36,713 nt of DNA from Alkalihalobacillus alcalophilus ATCC 27647 = CGMCC 1.3604 (GCF_000292245.2 NZ_ALPT02000043.1:1-36713), one strand, 5' to 3'. Numbered from the stretch's first letter, positions 27,224 to 35,749 are shown. Notes: generated by a model from the letters alone, not told the origin. Made by a program: numbers and translations.

Positions 27224-29252
27224 TTCGCTTCACTCTTTTTATATTGTTTTTTTGGTCGATTATTTCCGCAATCACATCAAAAATATCACCGGGTTTATTT
27301 GTTTTCGGATTGATATAGCTGCAATACAACAAATACGCAGCGGCAAATACTTCCTCAAACGACCTCTTCATATTTCTCCTCTTTGTCCTAATCCGGTCAT
27401 TTGTTAATCCCCAGCCTGCATAAAAAGGCATCCCAAAACAGTGAACTTCTTTCCCTAACATTAGAGCTTCAAATCCCATTTGTGAGGTGACAACATAAAC
27501 GACATCCATATAGTTCAGAAGAGACAAAGAGTTACTATCTTTCGTTAAAAAGATAAGGTTAGGGTCGCCTTTTATTTGAGTGAGATCGAGATTTCCTTTT
27601 TTCTTTCCTGAAATGACATCAGGATGAACTTTTATATAAAAGTCGCCCTCCGGATAGCTCTTTCTTGCACTCTGATACATTTCCATAAACGTTTCTTGTG
27701 AAGCTAACCCCATCGAAATCGATAAGTCCCCTAAAGTTTGGTCAACGATTAAAATTTTTTTGCTTGTTGTTTCTTTAATAAGCTGGGGGGAAAACAACTC
27801 TCCTGTATTGTACTTAGATAGCTGATTTTCTTTGATTAATTGAATCGCTTTACTCGCTTGCCTCAGTAATTCAGGCGTTTCCCAGCCCGGTGAATTTAAA
27901 ATGACTTCCAATCTCGAAGGTTTTGTCGCATTATAATAAATTCCGATGTCATCATAACAAAGCGATAAAGGAGGAACCCCATCAACACCGAGCCCAAACG
28001 AGCGTAAGAACCCATCCTCCATTCGCAATTCAGGAATTCTGTTCGTCTCGATGACTTCCCGTGCCCGATCGTTTTCTTTTAAACCCCACACGCCAATATA
28101 ATCTAAGTCTTTTATTTGTTTGTTAGCCGGATTCACGATGACATCGAGCGGTAAAAGATTATTTAACTGCTTAATTTGAGCGATACCATATGAAAAGACA
28201 CCGACTTTTTTCTTTTGAAAATTATTTGGTAGTTGGCTTTGGATCGTCTGCTGCTTATACGATTCTACAAAAACATCTTGCCTATTTCTTTTTTCTAATA
28301 GAGGAATGACTTCTCTTAAACCTAGTTCTGATTTCCCCTCATATATAAAGTAAGTGCGAGATAAAAAAATTTGATACGCTCTCTGTAAATCTTTTTTTAC
28401 CTCATGAATCGTATTGAGAGGGTTTCCCTTAAAAATGACCGGAATCCCAAGTTGTATGGCCTTGAGCGCTTGTGGCGAAGAAAAGGTATACACCTTATCA
28501 ACAAAGCCGTTTACATGCTTTATTGATAAGGTCGACTCCTCCTTAAGCGCTACTTCTTCAGAAATTCTAAAATATTCATCTGGTTCATGAAATGATTGCA
28601 ACGGGTAAGGAAGATAATAAATGTCGGCATCCGGATTTTCCCTTTTTGCTTCTTTTACAAGCTCCCAATTACTAAAACTAAACGATTCTTTACTGTCTTT
28701 TGAATGAATCCATCTATCAAGATAAGACTCTCCAATCACCATAATCACTTGTTTGTCTTTACCCGATTGAAGCGATGAACGAGCTGGATAAAGCCCGATA
28801 ACTTTGTCAATCTCCTTCGCTGTCAAATGAGGCTGACCTTTTTCTTGCGGATAAACATGATGCATAGTTAGAGAGTCAATCGAATCATCCTGATTGAATT
28901 CAGCTGAATGAATAAACCCGTTTGTAACAACTTTTATTGGGATTTGCTGTTCTTTTGTATACCCGATTATTTTTTGGGCATCCTCTTTGGGACAAGTGCT
29001 GCTTATAAAAAAGGAAACATTTTTGTATCTTACTCTGTCTTCATTGAATTTTTTTAAATCGAGAAACTTGATTTTGTAAGACTTGTTTAAAACAATGGAA
29101 ATGTTCTTTCTTTGCTTTCCTGAAAATCCATATAAAAAGGCGACTGGAATTTTATTATTTTTTGCTGGTAAATGTTTTGCAAAGAAAGCTCGTATTCTCG
29201 CAACTTGCTCTTCACTAAGAAATTTAGCTATTTGTCTCTTGATAAGCTCCAT
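27216..29252 (-). CDS. kpsC: KpsC-like protein: decayed N-terminal module plus intact N-module-like Kdo transferase
   Basis: The 678-residue protein has two modules. Residues about 345-665 carry a full KpsC module closest to the N-terminal (2,4) type: GVFSYGIAQI, ELRMEDGFLRSFGLG (408-422), LSLCYDDIGIYYNATKPSRLE, ILIVDQTLGDLSISMGLA (500-517), IKVHPDVISGK, VVTSQMGFEAL (587-597) and PFYAGWGLTNDR (609-620). Residues about 35-330 keep the same outline (VAFLYGFSG, VVTNGFIHS, VIMVIGE, NPDADIYYLPYP, SSPQALKAIQLG) but lose the ED, HPD and GFEAL motifs, so this copy is probably non-catalytic. AGGAG precedes the ATG. The module order differs from E. coli KpsC. Confidence 0.84.
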   Translation of the reverse strand: MELIKRQIAKFLSEEQVARIRAFFAKHLPAKNNKIPVAFLYGFSGKQRKNISIVLNKSYKIKFLDLKKFNEDRVRYKNVSFFISSTCPKEDAQKIIGYTKEQQIPIKVVTNGFIHSAEFNQDDSIDSLTMHHVYPQEKGQPHLTAKEIDKVIGLYPARSSLQSGKDKQVIMVIGESYLDRWIHSKDSKESFSFSNWELVKEAKRENPDADIYYLPYPLQSFHEPDEYFRISEEVALKEESTLSIKHVNGFVDKVYTFSSPQALKAIQLGIPVIFKGNPLNTIHEVKKDLQRAYQIFLSRTYFIYEGKSELGLREVIPLLEKRNRQDVFVESYKQQTIQSQLPNNFQKKKVGVFSYGIAQIKQLNNLLPLDVIVNPANKQIKDLDYIGVWGLKENDRAREVIETNRIPELRMEDGFLRSFGLGVDGVPPLSLCYDDIGIYYNATKPSRLEVILNSPGWETPELLRQASKAIQLIKENQLSKYNTGELFSPQLIKETTSKKILIVDQTLGDLSISMGLASQETFMEMYQSARKSYPEGDFYIKVHPDVISGKKKGNLDLTQIKGDPNLIFLTKDSNSLSLLNYMDVVYVVTSQMGFEALMLGKEVHCFGMPFYAGWGLTNDRIRTKRRNMKRSFEEVFAAAYLLYCSYINPKTNKPGDIFDVIAEIIDQKNNIKRVKRNG

Positions 29253-29273
29253 AACATTCTCCTAAAACGATTC

Positions 29274-30008
29274 TCACTCAATTTCGATAGTCTGATTTTC
29301 ATAAAATTCAATCGCTGACTCTGTATCTCCTTCATACACAAGCTGACCGTCCTTTAAGACAATCGCTTTTTGACAAATTTGTTTGACTTGATGAGTACTG
29401 TGCGAAACAAAGATGATCGTTTTTCCCTTTAAATAGCTTTTGACCGCAGCCAATGCTTTCTTTTTAAACCGTTTATCACCAACAGCCAAAACTTCATCTA
29501 ATAAAATAATGTCTGACTCGACATGAATCGCGATCGAAAAGCCTAATCTCACCTTCATCCCGGAAGAATACTGTTTAATCGGCTTATCAATATGATCTTT
29601 CAACTCAGCAAATTCAATAATTTGATCGATCAATTGGTCAATCTCTTTTTCTTTTAGACCAAGAACGACACCATTCATATAAATATTTTCGCGTCCACTC
29701 AACTCCTTATGAAAACCTGCCCCGAGTTCAATTAAGCCACCAATCTTTCCGTTTACTACAATTGATCCGGTCGTCGGTGCTGTCACACCTAAAATTAGCT
29801 TTAATAATGTACTTTTCCCTGAGCCATTATCACCAAGAATCGCTACAGAATCACCTTTTTGGATATTGAAGGAAACATCTTTTACAGACCATTGTCCAGC
29901 AAAATTTCTTTCTTTTTTTAAATACCGATCCTTTAAGGACAAAATTTTTGTCGCATGTTTTGGATACAGTTTTCCGATATTTTTCACTTCAACGACAGGG
30001 TTTTCCAT
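29274..30008 (-). CDS. kpsT: Polysaccharide ABC exporter, ATPase KpsT-like
   Basis: ATP-binding half of the exporter with the gene upstream. Walker A GDNGSGKST, IELGAGFHKELSGRENIYMNG (the long loop typical of polysaccharide ATPases), signature YSSGMKVRLGF and Walker B IILLDEVLAVGD are all intact. At about 244 residues it has none of the membrane or SH3 tail seen in the TagH at 1669, and it ends soon after the ATPase fold, as KpsT does. Sharing an operon with CMP-Kdo and KpsC/KpsS genes makes a Kdo-based glycolipid the likely cargo. The ATG at 30008 is preferred to a GTG three codons earlier. Confidence 0.87.
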   Translation of the reverse strand: MENPVVEVKNIGKLYPKHATKILSLKDRYLKKERNFAGQWSVKDVSFNIQKGDSVAILGDNGSGKSTLLKLILGVTAPTTGSIVVNGKIGGLIELGAGFHKELSGRENIYMNGVVLGLKEKEIDQLIDQIIEFAELKDHIDKPIKQYSSGMKVRLGFSIAIHVESDIILLDEVLAVGDKRFKKKALAAVKSYLKGKTIIFVSHSTHQVKQICQKAIVLKDGQLVYEGDTESAIEFYENQTIEIE

Positions 30009-30022
30009 TCTTATCACTCTTT

Positions 30023-30802
30023 CTAAACAACATCAGCAAAATTCTTTTCTAGCTTCATAAACACAATCCAACCAATGATAAAAACGACGACACTAAATAC
30101 GAGCGAATAAACGAGCATGAGCAAGTCGGGTGGTTGATTATGCAAAATCGCTTGCCTATAGCCATCAAAAATGCCTGTTAGTGGATTTAAGGCGACATAT
30201 GGTTGATATTGAAGCGGAATCGCACTAAAGGAATACATAATTGGCGATAAATAACGCAACATCCTCAACACTAAAGGAGCCACGACTCCAACATCCCGCA
30301 CATAAGCATTAAGAGCCGCTAATAAAAACATAAATCCGAGCATCATGATCATCTGAATACATAAAATCGGGATCGCATAAAGAGCGTTTAAACCTGGAAA
30401 CAGTTGATAATATAAGAGAACAAGCACTAGGCCAATTAACGTAAAGCCAAAATTAACCGTTTCAGATAAAAATTTAATGAGAACAAGGGCCGGTCTGTAA
30501 AAGTTTCTTTGCTTAATCAGCCCTGAATAACTATTAATGAGTCCAGTTGAGGCCCCAATCGCTTTGCTAAAAAACAAATAAGGCAGTAAAGCAACGAATA
30601 AAAAGGGAGCATACGGTAAACCTTCACTAGGTAATCTGACAAACAATGAAAATACGATCGTTAGGACTAGCATTAACCCAAGTGGCTGAATGATAATCCA
30701 GAGCTTTCCTAATAATGATTGTTTATATTTAGAAACTAATTCTCGCCTTGCTAAAGCCAGAATAAAGTCTTTATTTTCATGAATTTCAACTAAATTTTTC
30801 AA
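30023..30802 (-). CDS. kpsM: Polysaccharide ABC exporter, permease KpsM-like
   Basis: ABC-2 type permease of about 259 residues with six hydrophobic helices. It begins with LARRELVSKYKQSLLGKLWIIIQPLGLM, the usual cytoplasmic lead-in, and contains YLSPIMYSFSAIP and LNPLTGIFDGYR before the final helices. A TTG at 30802 is taken as the start because AAGGTG lies eight bases upstream; the frame opens four codons earlier with a GTG that is itself part of that site. kpsT follows within a few bases. It is a second polysaccharide exporter in this window, distinct from TagG in sequence. Confidence 0.85.
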   Translation of the reverse strand: MKNLVEIHENKDFILALARRELVSKYKQSLLGKLWIIIQPLGLMLVLTIVFSLFVRLPSEGLPYAPFLFVALLPYLFFSKAIGASTGLINSYSGLIKQRNFYRPALVLIKFLSETVNFGFTLIGLVLVLLYYQLFPGLNALYAIPILCIQMIMMLGFMFLLAALNAYVRDVGVVAPLVLRMLRYLSPIMYSFSAIPLQYQPYVALNPLTGIFDGYRQAILHNQPPDLLMLVYSLVFSVVVFIIGWIVFMKLEKNFADVV

Positions 30803-30864
30803 ACCAAGCAACACCTTGCATTAGATTTAATTGTTGACATCAAGTCCGACATGTCTTCTTTCTA

Positions 30865-31290
30865 TCAAAGCTGTTCTTTTAACTTTTTTATGAAGAGCTC
30901 ATAATCTTTTTCACTCAGTTCTTTTGACTGGCTTTTTTGTTGTGTAGCTTGTTCAATCAGGGCTAATCCTTTTACATTTAGGCCTTCGAATCTTGGGATT
31001 AGATGAAGGTGAATATGTCGAACGGCTTCACTTATCGTGACACTATACAATCGTTCAATAGGGATAAGAGATTGGATAGCCGTTTCTACTTTTTTGATTA
31101 AAGGACCAAGTTCTCTTAACTCCTCATCTGTAAATTCAGTCCAATTTTCGACATGACGTTTCGGCTCTAAATAGAGATAACCTAATAGCTGTGATTGGAC
31201 AGGACCGTGAGTTAAAACCCAGTAGTCATCTTGATAGAGAATATTGTTATTTTGAAAATGTTTAGCACATATTAAACAATCCATTTGCAC
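30865..31290 (-). CDS. HIT-family nucleotide hydrolase/transferase
   Basis: 141 residues with the histidine triad RHIHLHLIPR (about 91-100) and an N-terminal CLIC pair, plus the YLEPKRHVENW block common in HIT proteins. The family hydrolyses or transfers nucleotides from substrates such as dinucleoside polyphosphates and nucleoside phosphoramidates. It lies between kdsC and kpsM in the same operon, 19 bases after kdsC, which is not a usual place for it. Removing nucleotide by-products of CMP-Kdo use is a possible role but unproven. A GTG (31290) and an ATG two codons later are both possible starts. Confidence 0.85.
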   Translation of the reverse strand: MQMDCLICAKHFQNNNILYQDDYWVLTHGPVQSQLLGYLYLEPKRHVENWTEFTDEELRELGPLIKKVETAIQSLIPIERLYSVTISEAVRHIHLHLIPRFEGLNVKGLALIEQATQQKSQSKELSEKDYELFIKKLKEQL

Positions 31291-31309
31291 GCCATTCCTT
31301 TATTATCTT

Positions 31310-31834
31310 TTATTGGGTCATCTTTACTTTTCCATCCAAAAAATCGCTTAATAGCTGCTCATAATGATGTTGTTCTGCTAACACTTGGTCAATGATTTCT
31401 CGAACTGCCCCTTCACCGCCATTTTTTGAGGCGATAAAATGAACGTGGTTTTTGACAGCCTTTACCGCATTTGCAGGAGCTGCCGCAAACCCAACAACTT
31501 GGAGAATCGGCAAATCATTAATATCATCGCCGATATAACAAACCTCTTCTTTTGTTAAATTCAAATCATTGAGTAGCTCTTCTAAAATGGATAACTTATC
31601 ATCAATCCCTTGATAAACGAAATCAATCTTCAACTCCTCGGCCCGTTTCTCAATTGCTGGCGATTTTCTTCCCGTAATAATCGCCACTTTGATGCCCGTA
31701 TACCTTGCTAAGCTAATTCCCATGCCATCCTGGGTATGAAAGGCTTTATATTCTTCTTGATTTGAGCCTATATACAACTTGCCATCTGTTAACACTCCAT
31801 CGACATCTAGCACGAGTAATTTGAGCTTGTTCAT
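31310..31834 (-). CDS. kdsC: 3-deoxy-manno-octulosonate-8-phosphate phosphatase KdsC
   Basis: Haloacid-dehalogenase phosphatase that releases Kdo from Kdo-8-P. The C0-type HAD motifs are plain: LLVLDVDGVLTDGKLYIG, DGMGISLARYTGIKVAIITGRKS and CYIGDDINDLPIL, with GEGAVREI near the end as in KdsC. The length (174) is normal. AGGAGG lies five bases before the ATG and kdsD ends nine bases upstream. By itself this family can be confused with other C0 HAD phosphatases; the flanking kdsA, kdsB and kdsD settle it. Confidence 0.9.
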   Translation of the reverse strand: MNKLKLLVLDVDGVLTDGKLYIGSNQEEYKAFHTQDGMGISLARYTGIKVAIITGRKSPAIEKRAEELKIDFVYQGIDDKLSILEELLNDLNLTKEEVCYIGDDINDLPILQVVGFAAAPANAVKAVKNHVHFIASKNGGEGAVREIIDQVLAEQHHYEQLLSDFLDGKVKMTQ

Positions 31835-31843
31835 TTTGTCCTC

Positions 31844-32833
31844 CTACAATCCAAGATTCATTAAGTCATGTAAATGTAGCATCGCAACTGGCTGTTTCTG
31901 CTCATTTATAACAGGGAGAACATTTACTTTTTCTCGTTCCATCAATTCTAGTGCGTGAACAGCTAATGAAGATTCCTCAATCATAATCGGGTTGCGATTG
32001 CATAATTCTTCTACATTTTTTTCTAAGACACCATTCGCAAAAGCAAAGGCCCTGCGAATGTCTCCATCTGTTAGGATTCCGACTAAATAACCAGCCTCAT
32101 TCACAACGGTTGTCGCCCCCATGCCTTTAGCTGTCATATGAAATAACGCTTCTTTAATCGAATCATTTTCATAGACAATCGGATTTTTCACCGCTTTTTT
32201 TACGACACTGCCGACTGTAAGTAAAAGCTTTCTCCCTAAAGAGCCAGCTGGATGATATAAAGCAAAATCTTCAGGCTGGAACCTCCGTGCCGTCAATAAA
32301 GCAATCGCAAGAGCATCCCCTAATGCCAACGTAACGGTTGTACTCGTTGTCGGAGCTAGGCCTAATGGACAAGCTTCTTGTACATCGCCAATATTCAGGA
32401 CAATATCAGAGTTTATCGCTAATGTTGAATGAGGATTTTTGACGATGGCAATCATTTTAGCCCCAATCCGTTTGATCGATGGGATCAGATTAATCACTTC
32501 TTCTGACTCCCCACTATTGGAAATGGCCATAACGACATCGTGTTTCGTGACCATACCTAAGTCACCGTGAAGCCCTTCTGATGGGTGCAAAAATAAAGAC
32601 GGTGTCCCTGTACTCGCCATCGTCGCATTAATCTTCCTTGCGATGATTCCAGATTTTCCAATTCCAGTAATGACAACTCTTCCCTCACATTCAAGAATAA
32701 CCTCAATCGCTTGTTTCATTGAAGCATCAAGAGAATTACTTAAACTTTCAATTGCTTGAGACTCTTTGACTAAAACGTCTTGCATGACTTTCAAGTAATC
32801 TACTGATTGTTGATGCGTTGGCGTCGTATCCAT
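31844..32833 (-). CDS. kdsD: Arabinose-5-phosphate isomerase KdsD/KpsF
   Basis: Converts ribulose-5-P to arabinose-5-P, the first committed step to Kdo. The SIS domain (about 40-190) shows VVITGIGKSGIIARKINATM, TPSLFLHPSEGLHGDLGMV and ISNSGESEEV; two CBS domains follow (about 205-329). This is the full KpsF/KdsD layout and normal length (329). GGAGG stands just before the ATG. It competes for ribulose-5-P with tarJ of the neighbouring operon, so the two polymers draw on the same pool. Confidence 0.93.
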   Translation of the reverse strand: MDTTPTHQQSVDYLKVMQDVLVKESQAIESLSNSLDASMKQAIEVILECEGRVVITGIGKSGIIARKINATMASTGTPSLFLHPSEGLHGDLGMVTKHDVVMAISNSGESEEVINLIPSIKRIGAKMIAIVKNPHSTLAINSDIVLNIGDVQEACPLGLAPTTSTTVTLALGDALAIALLTARRFQPEDFALYHPAGSLGRKLLLTVGSVVKKAVKNPIVYENDSIKEALFHMTAKGMGATTVVNEAGYLVGILTDGDIRRAFAFANGVLEKNVEELCNRNPIMIEESSLAVHALELMEREKVNVLPVINEQKQPVAMLHLHDLMNLGL

Positions 32834-32854
32834 TGGAAACCTCCATTTTTATTA

Positions 32855-33682
32855 TTAATATTGTTTCATTAAGCGATCAATTTCTTGGATTGGCTTCAGT
32901 ACTTCTTCTATTTCGTTTAATTTCACCATATTAGGTCCATCCGACTTGGCATCATCAGGGTTTGGATGTGTTTCCATAAAAATCGAACTAATGCCAACCG
33001 CTGCAGCCGCTCTTGATAAATGAGGTACAAACTCTTTTTTCCCACCTGTTGATGTCCCATTTCCTCCTGGGATTTGCACACTGTGGGTCGCATCAAATAC
33101 AACCGGTGCACCTAGTTCAGCCATCGTAATGAGCGAACGCATATCCACAACTAAATTGTTATAGCCAAATGTCGAACCACGCTCTGTTAAAAGAATGTTA
33201 GCTGTTCCCGATTCTTTTAACTTGTTGACGACATTCGACATATCCCACGGAGCTAAAAATTGTCCTTTCTTTACATTCACCACTTTTCCGGTTTTTGCAG
33301 CCGCTACTAATAAATCGGTTTGGCGACATAAAAAGGCAGGAATTTGTAAAATATCGAGCACATCAGCTGCCATCTCTACTTGAGCTGTTTCATGAATATC
33401 TGATGTCACCGGGACATTAAATTTTTCTTTTACCTCTTGTAAAATCTCTAATCCTTCCTCAATGCCTGGGCCTCTAAAAGAATGAATAGAAGAGCGGTTC
33501 GCTTTATCAAAAGAGGCTTTAAAAACAAAAGGAATGTTCAATTTTGTTGTTACTTCTTTTAATTGCTCAGCCGTATGCATGATTAAATCTTTACTTTCGA
33601 TCACACATGGACCGGCGATTAAAACAAATGGGTGATTCCCACCAAATTTGATCTGCTCATTTAACGTTACGATGTTAGACAA
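32855..33682 (-). CDS. kdsA: Kdo-8-phosphate synthase KdsA, metal-dependent class
   Basis: Condenses PEP with arabinose-5-P to Kdo-8-P. Diagnostic blocks: FVLIAGPCVIES (about 19-30), FKASFDKANRSSIHSFRGPG, PAFLCRQTDLLVAAAKTG, LLTERGSTFGYNNLVVDMR and ETHPNPDDAKSDGPN. The cysteine in AGPC (residue 26) marks the metal-dependent subclass, as in Aquifex, unlike the asparagine of the E. coli enzyme. The start is TTG with GGGGGAG six bases upstream, overlapping the kdsB stop by eight bases. NeuB-type sialic or pseudaminic acid synthases do not have this set of motifs. Confidence 0.95.
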   Translation of the reverse strand: MSNIVTLNEQIKFGGNHPFVLIAGPCVIESKDLIMHTAEQLKEVTTKLNIPFVFKASFDKANRSSIHSFRGPGIEEGLEILQEVKEKFNVPVTSDIHETAQVEMAADVLDILQIPAFLCRQTDLLVAAAKTGKVVNVKKGQFLAPWDMSNVVNKLKESGTANILLTERGSTFGYNNLVVDMRSLITMAELGAPVVFDATHSVQIPGGNGTSTGGKKEFVPHLSRAAAAVGISSIFMETHPNPDDAKSDGPNMVKLNEIEEVLKPIQEIDRLMKQY

Positions 33683-34406
33683 TTTGTACTCCCCCTAAAA
33701 GCTGTTCTACTTTTTTTATATCTTCAGGTGTATCAACACCGATGGCTTCGTACTCTGTTTCGATTACTTTGATGACATATCCATTTTCAATGAGTCGTAG
33801 CTGCTCAAGAACCTCGGCTTTTTCTAATTCAGAAGCTGGTAATTGAACAAATCGTTTCAAGACATTTCTCGGATACCCATACAAACCAAGATGTTTATAA
33901 TAGATTTGGTTTACACCTGAACGATTATATGGAACAGCCGACCGAGAGAAATATAGGGCTTGAGCGTTTTCTCCAGTGACGACTTTTACCACATTTGGAT
34001 TTAAAATGTCTGTTTCCTCTTTAATCACCGTTTTCGCGGTCACAACCGCTTCAGGTGACGCTTTTGCTGTTTGCATAAGGGCATCAATGAGCTCAGCCTG
34101 AATCAATGGTTCATCTCCTTGTATATTTACATAAAAGTCCGCTGCTATTTTTTTTGCCACTTCTGCTATGCGATCGGAACCAGTTTGATGATCCGCCCTC
34201 GTCATAATCGCTGTCCCACCAAAATCCTCGACCGCCTTTTTAATTTGGTCATGATCAGTCGCAACGACAACCATCGCCAATTCCTTGCTTTTGCAAACTT
34301 GTTCATAGACTCGTTGAATCATCGGCTTGCCATTAATTAAAGCCAATGGTTTCCCTGGAAATCGAGTTGAACCGTATCGTGCAGGAATTACACCAACAAC
34401 TTTCAT
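33675..34406 (-). CDS. kdsB: CMP-Kdo synthetase KdsB/KpsU
   Basis: Activates Kdo with CTP for the Kdo transferases. It has VVGVIPARYGSTRFPGKPLALINGKPM at the start, TGSDRIAEV (about 75-83), FYVNIQGDEPLI (about 91-102), ALYFSRSAVPYNR and YKHLGLYGY: the standard KdsB set, length 243. The ATG overlaps the kpsS stop (ATGA), with AGGAGAG six bases upstream. Nothing is missing. Confidence 0.95.
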   Translation of the reverse strand: MKVVGVIPARYGSTRFPGKPLALINGKPMIQRVYEQVCKSKELAMVVVATDHDQIKKAVEDFGGTAIMTRADHQTGSDRIAEVAKKIAADFYVNIQGDEPLIQAELIDALMQTAKASPEAVVTAKTVIKEETDILNPNVVKVVTGENAQALYFSRSAVPYNRSGVNQIYYKHLGLYGYPRNVLKRFVQLPASELEKAEVLEQLRLIENGYVIKVIETEYEAIGVDTPEDIKKVEQLLGGVQIV

Positions 34407-35749
34407 ACAATGCTCTCCTCTCTTTCTACTTTAGCTACCAATCTCTCAGCTATATTTTTAGAGGTGGCTGGATGACAGCCATTTAACGTTCCTTCAATTT
34501 GATAATGAAACCGTAAATAATAAAGATATTTATCGATTAAAGCATGATTGACTTGTTCATTTAACGAGGTTTTTAATACATTGGCTAAATCACTTGGATG
34601 TTTACAATTCCATGTGATTCCCTCAATATTATAAAGAGCCTCCCCTAATGTAATGACACGCTTATGCTGCGCGAGTGCTTCAATACCTACCGTCGAATTA
34701 ATCGTAATAACGGCTAGAGCATTTTTTATTAAGGAATGAACATTGAACTTTTTTACAAAAATTACGTTTCCATTATCTTTATATCTCCTCTTTAATTGGG
34801 AATAGTTATTGCGCGAAATATCTTCTGGATGCTCCTTCACAATAATTTTGATATTACGTTTTTCTTCCCGATTAATTTGAGTCACTGCCTTTACCGTCCG
34901 TTTGAGCAGCCTTTCCATCGTTTTGATATGAGGTGAATTGTACAAAATTTGAGTGTCTCCTACCATTTGGAACGGAAGAACGACATATTCTGCTGGCCAC
35001 TCAAACGTATCTTCCTTTTTATATTTAAAAACAACCTTTGTCGCAAAATAGTTAAGTGCTTGCCAGAAATTAATATGGTCGTATAGTTTAGGGTTTAAAC
35101 GACATAAACTCCCAAACATACTGACAAGCTTTACAAACGCCACTTTTAGTATTTGACCACCTAATGTTTCTTTTAAGCTTGGATTCTCTGGTTGAAAAAG
35201 ATAATGATTTAATCTGTTTTGATCGACTTCAATATTTTGATAAAAACCCGGCTGACGCGGAATTGACGCCTCGGCATTTATTCCATTCAAATCGTGGGTA
35301 ATCGTATAAGGTCTAAATAACCCTTCCTCAAAATAATGCATTTGTAACCGATACTTCCGAGCAAGTAATTGAGCCATTTGATCGAGCCAATGATAGCCAT
35401 TAAAGGTACAAATAGCATCAATTTTCTTTTCTTTTATGTATTGATCCATCGCAAAAAGATAACGTTTATACATCCGAAGTTCAGATTTTTTCACGCTTTT
35501 TTTTAAAATGTATTCCTTATAAGTCAGATTAAATAAGGGCATTTCGAGTAATTCTTGATCTGTTATTGGATATTCTTTTTTTGATACATAAAAAGGCATA
35601 TACTTCGTTTCAATCTCACTTTTAAATAGCAGCTCCCCTAGCTCAAATTTCATTAAAAAACATTGATTCCCTTTTTGAATCAATTCAGCTGCTATATCCG
35701 AAAAAAATCGTTTATTCCTATTCCCGCGTAAAAATAAGTAATTAGCCAT
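34403..35749 (-). CDS. kpsS: KpsS-like Kdo transferase (capsule priming)
   Basis: In group 2 capsules KpsS adds the first beta-Kdo to a phosphatidylglycerol-type lipid. This 448-residue protein has the family blocks HYFEEGLFRPYTI (138-150), GINAEASIPRQ (156-166), VLPFQMVGDTQI, IIVKEHPED (302-310), TINSTVGIEAL (349-359) and GEALYNIEGI (369-378). It shares these with residues 1-370 of the 984-residue enzyme at the other end of the operon, so there are two KpsS-type domains. First gene of the operon; its ribosome site (AAGGGG, about 12 bases away) is poor. Confidence 0.87.
   Translation of the reverse strand: MANYLFLRGNRNKRFFSDIAAELIQKGNQCFLMKFELGELLFKSEIETKYMPFYVSKKEYPITDQELLEMPLFNLTYKEYILKKSVKKSELRMYKRYLFAMDQYIKEKKIDAICTFNGYHWLDQMAQLLARKYRLQMHYFEEGLFRPYTITHDLNGINAEASIPRQPGFYQNIEVDQNRLNHYLFQPENPSLKETLGGQILKVAFVKLVSMFGSLCRLNPKLYDHINFWQALNYFATKVVFKYKKEDTFEWPAEYVVLPFQMVGDTQILYNSPHIKTMERLLKRTVKAVTQINREEKRNIKIIVKEHPEDISRNNYSQLKRRYKDNGNVIFVKKFNVHSLIKNALAVITINSTVGIEALAQHKRVITLGEALYNIEGITWNCKHPSDLANVLKTSLNEQVNHALIDKYLYYLRFHYQIEGTLNGCHPATSKNIAERLVAKVEREESIV

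Noticed and set aside
32855..33682. NeuB-type sialic or pseudaminic acid synthase
   Set aside because: The motifs (KASFDKANRSS, RQTDLL, LTERG, ETHPNPDDAKSDGPN) are those of KdsA, and KdsD, KdsC and KdsB are adjacent.
33195..34340. Plus-strand frames within kdsA and kdsB
   Set aside because: Antisense shadows of conserved enzymes; composition follows the codon structure of the minus strand.
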